From NCBI RefSeq assembly GCF_016863095.1, contig NZ_BOOF01000066.1, forward strand, positions 1-46,297: a stretch of DNA of 46,297 bases, read 5' to 3'. Under the pieces are notes generated by a model, which did no database searches, had not been told where the DNA came from, and saw only the letters and a list, made by a program, of their open reading frames with translations. Shown piece after piece: positions 21,261 through 46,297 of the stretch (position 1 is its first letter; every line of letters starts with the position of its first letter). This DNA is from Microbispora siamensis. Its GTDB lineage: Bacteria > Actinomycetota > Actinomycetes > Streptosporangiales > Streptosporangiaceae. The position numbers were made by a program, and so were the translations under genes.

Positions 21261-23157
21261 TTGTCAACGCCTCTGGGGACGCCTCCGGGACCACCGGGCC
21301 CTCGGCGTGCAGCGTGAGATGGGCGGGCACGCCGACGATCTCGCCGAGGTCGTGCACGAACCGCGCCCCCTCCTCCACGGGCGCGAAGCCGTAGTGCGGA
21401 TAGAGATCGCGGACCTTGCCGTTCTTGGCGGTCGGCAGGTAGCGGCCGTGGACCTCGGCGAAACCGGCCTCCCGGGCCGCGTGGAGCACCGCCGACAGCA
21501 CCGCCTGCTCGATGCCGCGGGAGAAGACCCGGCAGCTCAGCAGGAAGTTCTCGATCACCAGGCCCTCCGGCCTGGCGCGCAGGAAGACCGCGCCGACGAC
21601 GCCGTTGCTCCCGAAGCGGTCCGCCGCCGAGATCGCCAGCACCCGGGAGCCGGGCCGCTCCGCCCGCTCCCGGACCTCCTCCGGCGACAGGCGCTCGGTG
21701 GTGAGGTTGAACTGGTTGGTCCGCAGCGTGATCTGGGAGAGCCGCGCGATCTCCCCCGGCTCCGCGGGGGCCAGCCGTACGGACACGTCCAGGCCGGCCA
21801 GGAACTCCTCGGCCGAGCCGGCGGCGGCGAGGAACTCCGACCGCGCCGCCTCCTCGTGGTAGCGGCGGGTCCGCGCCCGGTCCTCCGCGGTGATCTCGGT
21901 CGTGGTGAACCATCCGTCGGCGAGCAGCGTCGCCGCGTGCAGCGCCGGATCGTCGCCCAGATGCACCACGACGGTCTCCGGAAGCTCGGCCGCGACGGCG
22001 GCGCACTCGTGCACGCTGTCGTCGGCGAAGACGACGCTGTCGCCGCCGAGGTTGAGACCCTCGGCCAGCGCGCGCAGGTTCACCGGCTTGGGGCTCCAGT
22101 TGGCCAGGATCCGGACGAAGTCGTCCTCGCGCAGCAGCATGCCGGGATGGTCGCGCAGGGCGGCGAGCACCGTGTCCCGGTCGTTCTTGCTGACCGCGGC
22201 GAGCAGCACGCCCTGGGAGGCGAGCTGCTTCGCCACGCCCTGGAAGCGGCGGAAGGCCTCGCCGCGCGGGCCGTGCCCGACCTCGATGCCCTCCACGCCG
22301 TCGTCGCCGAGGATCCCGCCCCACAGCGTGCCGTCCAGGTCGAGGGCGAGCACCTTCCTGGCCCGCCCGGTCCTCGCTCTGACGAGGTGGCCCAGCTCCC
22401 GCGCGTACGCGCCGAGCAGCCCGTCGGACAGGTGCGCGCCGGCGTAGGTCTCGAAGCGGGGGTCGCTCAGCTCGGTCGCGGCCGACAGCAGCGGGTCGAC
22501 GTCCACCACGACCACCCGGTCGGCGGACGCGCCGAGCTCCAGCAGCTCGGCGTTGGCCCGGCGCCAGGCCGCGCCCAGCCGGGCCCGCGACCTGTGGTCG
22601 AGCAGCCGCGCCTGCCACAGGCGGGGCAGCGGCACGGTGTTGAGCACGAGCGCCCCCGAGCCGCTCTCGCCGTACCGCGCGGCCAGCCCCCGCCACAGGG
22701 CCAGCTTCTCCGCGAGCACGCGCTCCACGTCCTCGACCGTGAACGGCACGCCCACCTCGTCGAACACGGTCGCGTGGTCGAGCACGCAGACCACGAGGTC
22801 GGGCTTCTCGGCGTACAGCTCGCTGCCGGGGTCGCCCAGCTCGAAGACGTACGAGCCGAAGCCGGTGAGCCGGACGGACGGCACGTATCCGTGGCGGGCC
22901 AGCTCGCCGACGAGCGCGACGCGCAGCGCCTCCAGCGTGCCGTGCCCGGTGACGGTCACCCGCACGGCCGGCAGCCGCGGATGGAGTTCGCGGGCGGCGT
23001 CCAGGTCGGCGCGGGCGAGCAGCCGCGCCGCCCGGGCGGCGTCCTCGGCCGACATCGCGGCGAGGAGCGGGCCCACTTCGTCGAAGCGCTCGGCGAGCGC
23101 CCCGTCCCGGTGCAGCCCGCGCAGCCGCGCGAGCGCGGCGGAGGTGTCGGTGGTCAT
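21256..23157 (-). CDS. FkbH-like glyceryl-S-ACP synthase (HAD-IIIC family)
   Basis: A 633-residue FkbH-family enzyme that should load a glyceryl unit from 1,3-bisphosphoglycerate onto an ACP, the C3 building block of tetronates and of some methoxymalonyl units. An N-terminal SGNH-like region (about 60-260) precedes the HAD phosphatase core LALDLDGTLWGGILGDDG, with Asp273 nucleophile and Asp275 acid/base. VSKND and the NWSPKPVNLRALAEGLNLG loop follow, then a C-terminal GNAT-like acyltransferase region (about 450-620, QITLRTNQFNLTT, VENFLLSCRVFSRGIE). The last HAD motif reads FADDSVHE, where relatives usually have DDNPxE. The long form, as opposed to the 360-residue FK520 type, is the one I associate with spirotetronate clusters. 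ATG at 23157 overlaps the PKS stop (ATGA), so it is translationally coupled to the last PKS gene. Confidence 0.88.
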   Translation of the reverse strand: MTTDTSAALARLRGLHRDGALAERFDEVGPLLAAMSAEDAARAARLLARADLDAARELHPRLPAVRVTVTGHGTLEALRVALVGELARHGYVPSVRLTGFGSYVFELGDPGSELYAEKPDLVVCVLDHATVFDEVGVPFTVEDVERVLAEKLALWRGLAARYGESGSGALVLNTVPLPRLWQARLLDHRSRARLGAAWRRANAELLELGASADRVVVVDVDPLLSAATELSDPRFETYAGAHLSDGLLGAYARELGHLVRARTGRARKVLALDLDGTLWGGILGDDGVEGIEVGHGPRGEAFRRFQGVAKQLASQGVLLAAVSKNDRDTVLAALRDHPGMLLREDDFVRILANWSPKPVNLRALAEGLNLGGDSVVFADDSVHECAAVAAELPETVVVHLGDDPALHAATLLADGWFTTTEITAEDRARTRRYHEEAARSEFLAAAGSAEEFLAGLDVSVRLAPAEPGEIARLSQITLRTNQFNLTTERLSPEEVRERAERPGSRVLAISAADRFGSNGVVGAVFLRARPEGLVIENFLLSCRVFSRGIEQAVLSAVLHAAREAGFAEVHGRYLPTAKNGKVRDLYPHYGFAPVEEGARFVHDLGEIVGVPAHLTLHAEGPVVPEASPEALTI

Positions 23158-26100
23158 CGAGGCTCCATGGCGTCGTGCTCGGATCGTCGCTGCAGCAGCT
23201 CGTCCAGGCGGGCGGCCAGCTCGTGGGCCATGCGGTGGTCGAGCACCAGGCCGGGCGGCACGTTCACGCCGGTCTCGCGGGAGATCCGCCCGGCGATCTC
23301 CAGCGCGCCGAAGGAGGTGATGCCCGCCTGGGTGAGGTCGTCGTGCGGGCCGACCGACCCGGCGGCATGTCCGAGGGCGCCGTCCACGGCCGCGAGGACC
23401 ATGGCCAGCAGCACGCCGTGCCGCTCCGCGGCGGGCACGCCGTCGAGCGGGGACGACGCCGGCGCCGGGATCTCGCCGGGCCCCTGCCCGCTCGCCTCCG
23501 ACCGCCAGCGCCGCAGCGCCGCCACCACCTCCCGTACGACCTCGGGAGGCGCGGCGACGCCGCCGACGAGGGCGGCGAACCGCCCGGCGTCGAGGTCGTC
23601 CACGGCGCGCCACAGCTCCCGCTCGCGGGGCGAGCCGCCCCGGACGCCGTACGAGGGGGTGATCCAGTGGCGCTCGTGCCGGAAGGGGTAGGTCGGGACG
23701 GCCGCCGGGTCGGCGGCCGGGCCCTCGCCGATCACCTTCGCCCAGGCGACCGCGACACCCCGCGCGTACGCCTGGGCGAGCGCCCGCAGCACTGAGCGGG
23801 CCTCGGCCGACGGGTCGCGCACCAGCGGGATCGCGGCCACCTCGCCGCTCTCCTCCGCGAGGCAGTCGGCGACCATGCCGGCCGTCGTGGCGTCGGGGCC
23901 GATCTCCACGAAGGTGTCCACTCCCAGGGCGCGCAGCGCCCGCACCCCGTCGTGGAAGCGGACCGGCTCGCGCACCTGCGCGGCCCAGTGATCCGGCGCG
24001 GCCAGTTCCTCGCGCGTCGCGACCCTCCCGGTGCGGGTGGAGACCAGCACGGCGGCGGGCTCCCGTACGGTCAGGGCCCGGGCGGCCTCCGCCAGGCCGG
24101 GCAGCGCGGGGTCCATGTGCGGGGAGTGGAACGCCTGGCTCACCGCGAGGGGCTTGGTGCGCACGCCCCGCGCCCGCCAGCCGGCCGCCAGCCTGCGGAC
24201 GGCGGCGGCGTCCCCCGAGATCACCGTCGAGCGGGGGCCGTTGACCGCGGCCACCGCGACCAGGCCGTCCACGTCCTTCAGCGAGGCGGCGACCTCCGGC
24301 TCCGGCGCGCGCAGCGACACCATCGCGCCGCCCTCGGGGGCCGCCTGCATGGCCAGGGCGCGGGCCACGACCAGGGACGCCGCGTCGTCGAGCGAGAGCG
24401 CCCCCGCGGCGTGCGCGGCCGTGAGCTCCCCGATCGAGTGGCCGAGCAGCGCGCCGCCGGTCAGGCCCAGGTCTTCGGCCAGCCGGAACATGGCGAGCTG
24501 GGTGGCGAACAACGCCGGCTGGGCGAACTCGGTGCGCCGCAGCAGCGCGGCCGTGGGCGACCCCTCCGGGGCGAACACCACCTCGGCCACGCCAGGACCG
24601 TCCGCGCCGCGCCGCGTGCGGGCGCGGTCCAGCGCGGCGCAGGCGGCGTCGAACGCCTCGGCGTACGCGGGGAACCGCCGGTGCAGCTCCCGCCCCATCC
24701 CGGGGCGCTGGGTCCCCTGTCCGGAGAACACGAAGGCGACGGCGGGGGCGGGCCGGGCGGCGCCGACCGGCGCGGCGGGCGCGGCCAGCGCGTCCAGCTC
24801 CCGGGACAGCTCGGCGGCGTCGGCGCCGATCGCCACCGCCCGGTGGCGGAACGACGAGCGGGCGCCGATGAGCGTCCGCGCCATCGCCGCGAGATCGATC
24901 CCCTCCCCGGCCCGCAGGAGGTCGCGCAGGCGTGCCGCCTGGGCGCGCACCGCCTCGGAGGACCGGCCCGACAGCACCCAGGGGAGCGCCGCAGGTTCCC
25001 CATGCGGCTCCGCCCCGGATCCGGGCTCCGGCGCCGCCCCGGCCTGTCCGCCCGACGCCGAGGACTCGGGCATCGGGGGCTCCTCGACGACGAGGTGGGC
25101 GTTGGTCCCGCTGATGCCGAAGGAGGAGACGCCCGCCCGGCGGGGCCGGTCCGCCCTGGGCCAGGGCCGGGGCCGGGTCAGCGGGGCCACCCCGCCCTCG
25201 TCCCAGTCGACCAGCGCGGACGGCTCGTCCGCGTGCAGGGTCGCCGGAAGCGTCTCGTGCCGGAGCGCCTGCACCATCTTGATGACCCCGGCCACCCCGG
25301 CGGCGGCCTGCGTGTGTCCCAGGTTCGACTTCACCGAGCCGACCCACAGAGGCTCCCGCCGCCCCGAGGCCGTGCCGTACGCCTCGATCAGGGCGCCCGC
25401 CTCGATGGGATCGCCGAGGGCCGTCCCGGTGCCGTGCGCCTCGACGGCGTCCACGTCCGCGGGGGACAGCCCCGCCGACCGCAGGGCCGCCTCGATCACC
25501 TTGCGCTGGGCGGGGCCGCTCGGCGCGGTGATGCCGTTGCTCGCCCCGTCGGAGTTGATCGCCGATCCGCGGATGACGGCGAGGACCGGGTGACCCGCGC
25601 GCCGAGCGTCGCCGAGGCGCTCCAGCACCAGCATCCCCACGCCCTCGCCGAAGCCGGTGCCGTCGGCCGACCGGGAAAACGCCTTGCAGCGGCCGTCGGC
25701 CGCGAGCCCGCCCTGTAGGGCGAACTCCACGAACACCCGGGGAGTGGCCATGACCGTCGCCCCGCCGGCGAGCGCCAGGTCGCACTCGGACGCCCGCAGC
25801 GACCGTACGGCCAGGTGGATCGCGACGAGCGAGGACGAGCACGCCGTGTCCACCGTGAGGGCGGGCCCCTCGAACCCGAAGGTGTAGGCCAGGCGGCCCG
25901 AGGCCATGCTGGTGGCGTTCCCGGTCATCAGGTAGCCCTCGGCCTCGGGCGGCACGCCGTCCAGGGGCGGGGCGTAGTCCTGGTAGATCACCCCGGTGAA
26001 CACCCCGGTCCTGCTGCCGCGCAGCGAGGCGGGGACGATGCCGGCCCGTTCCATCGCCTCCCACGACACCTCCAGAAGCTGGCGGTGCTGGGGGTCCATC

Positions 26101-26412
26101 GCGGCGGCCTCGCGCGGCGCGATGCCGAAGAAGGCGGCGTCGAATCCCGCGGCGTCGTCGAGGAACCCCCCGGCTTTCGTGTGCTCGTGCAGGGCCGGAT
26201 CCCAGCCGCGGTCGTCGGGCGGCTCTCCCACCGCGTCGGCGCCCTCGGCGACCACCCGCCACAGGTCCTCCGGCGAGCGGACGCCGCCGGGGAACCGGCA
26301 GGCCATCGCCACCACGGCCACCGGCTCGGGCTCGGTCAGGGCCGCCAGCTCCCGCTTCACCCGCGTGAGCTCGGCGGTCGTCCACTGGAGATACTCGACC
26401 AGTCGCTTCTCG

Positions 26413-26420
<8 letters not shown>
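23154..26420 (-). CDS. Type I PKS, terminal module KS-AT(malonyl)-ACP, no thioesterase
   Basis: A 1088-residue single-module PKS. An N-terminal coiled-coil docking helix (1-30, MSDEKRLVEYLQWTTAELTR) should receive the chain from the upstream PKS. KS about 33-445 has Cys194 (DTACSSS), His329 and His369. AT about 560-860 has Ser662 in GHSIGE, and its specificity motif QAFH (762-765) is a variant of the malonyl HAFH. ACP about 1005-1075 has Ser1036 in the divergent QAGITSFGALEI. There is no KR, DH, ER or thioesterase. Between AT and ACP, residues 931-975 (ELWRAVDDLDAGRFAALVG, then REVVAALRRWR) look like the dimerisation element that normally precedes a KR, as if the KR had been lost. The module should add malonate and leave a beta-keto thioester, the form needed for tetronate closure with glyceryl-ACP. 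It overlaps the preceding PKS gene by 8 bp. Confidence 0.95.
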
Positions 26421-36891
<10,471 letters not shown>

Positions 36892-36951
36892 GGATGAACC
36901 GCTCTCCGTCCTGAGGATCCGTGGTTCTGCGGGAAAGGGCGTGCGGCGGGG
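36892..36951 (-). other. Short spacer between the two large PKS genes
   Basis: Only 60 bp separate the stop of the upstream PKS from the ATG of the next. A GGAGAG about 12 bp before the ATG at 36891 can serve as ribosome binding site. No terminator or promoter is visible, so the three PKS genes and the FkbH-like gene appear to form one operon. Confidence 0.6.

Positions 36952-46297
<9,346 letters not shown>

Noticed and set aside
23154..23450. Thioesterase or other release domain at the end of the last PKS
   Set aside because: Sequence after the ACP is only about 15 residues long and has no GxSxG hydrolase motif; the gene then overlaps the FkbH-like start.
21256..26385. A single 1709-codon protein covering the FkbH-like enzyme and more
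   Set aside because: Only the part after the ATG at 23157 is real; the upstream part is the wrong frame of the KS-AT-ACP gene, whose own frame is intact.

Overview
The window is very GC-rich with strong third-position G/C bias, and carries a type I polyketide synthase (PKS), SARP and LAL regulators, P450/[3Fe-4S] ferredoxin pairs and a CBM2-containing secreted enzyme. This points to a filamentous actinomycete; a Streptosporangiales or Micromonosporales host is my guess, not something the sequence proves.

Layout. Positions 1-1456 hold the start of a secreted CBM2 protein (reading leftward off the edge), a fragment of a second CBM2 domain, and glycoside-hydrolase-type regulatory DNA. Next is a housekeeping Sua5-type threonylcarbamoyl-AMP synthase (1457-2434), which probably marks the left border of the cluster. 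A regulatory and export block follows: SARP activator, DHA2-type MFS exporter, TetR repressor with three operator copies, and a large LAL/LuxR regulator. Positions 8878-10434 hold a small AbyU-like beta-barrel protein and an aldo/keto reductase. A leftward tailoring operon (14779-10579) encodes two P450s, each with its own ferredoxin, around a membrane acyltransferase. A four-gene Dpp/Opp-type ABC importer follows (20058-14910), then a luciferase-like flavin monooxygenase (21160-20174). The right half is a leftward PKS operon of three genes (46297-23154; the first is cut by the window edge), followed by an overlapping FkbH-like glyceryl-S-ACP synthase gene.

How they work together. The visible modules, in order, are malonyl/DH-KR, malonyl/DH-KR, methylmalonyl/DH without KR, methylmalonyl/DH-ER-KR, and malonyl with no reduction and no thioesterase. 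Read colinearly they give a chain ending CH=CH-CH=CH-CO-CH(CH3)-CH2-CH(CH3)-CO-CH2-CO-S-ACP. Together with an FkbH enzyme (a glycerate-derived C3 unit for a tetronate) and an AbyU-like putative Diels-Alderase, this matches the C1-C11 backbone of abyssomicin-type spirotetronates. The cluster is therefore best read as an abyssomicin-like spirotetronate cluster. It has unusual tailoring: a second P450/ferredoxin pair, an O-acyltransferase, and an aldo/keto reductase that lacks the expected catalytic His. The loading module, at least part of one earlier module, and the remaining tetronate genes (KAS III-like synthase, free ACP, acyltransferase, dehydratase) are not in the window and probably lie to the right.

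Regulation. One near-palindromic operator (CCTGAGG-N3-CCTCAGG) occurs three times between the exporter and tetR genes and once more about 16 kb away, at the promoter of the flavin monooxygenase. This suggests one TetR protein controls both export and one tailoring step.
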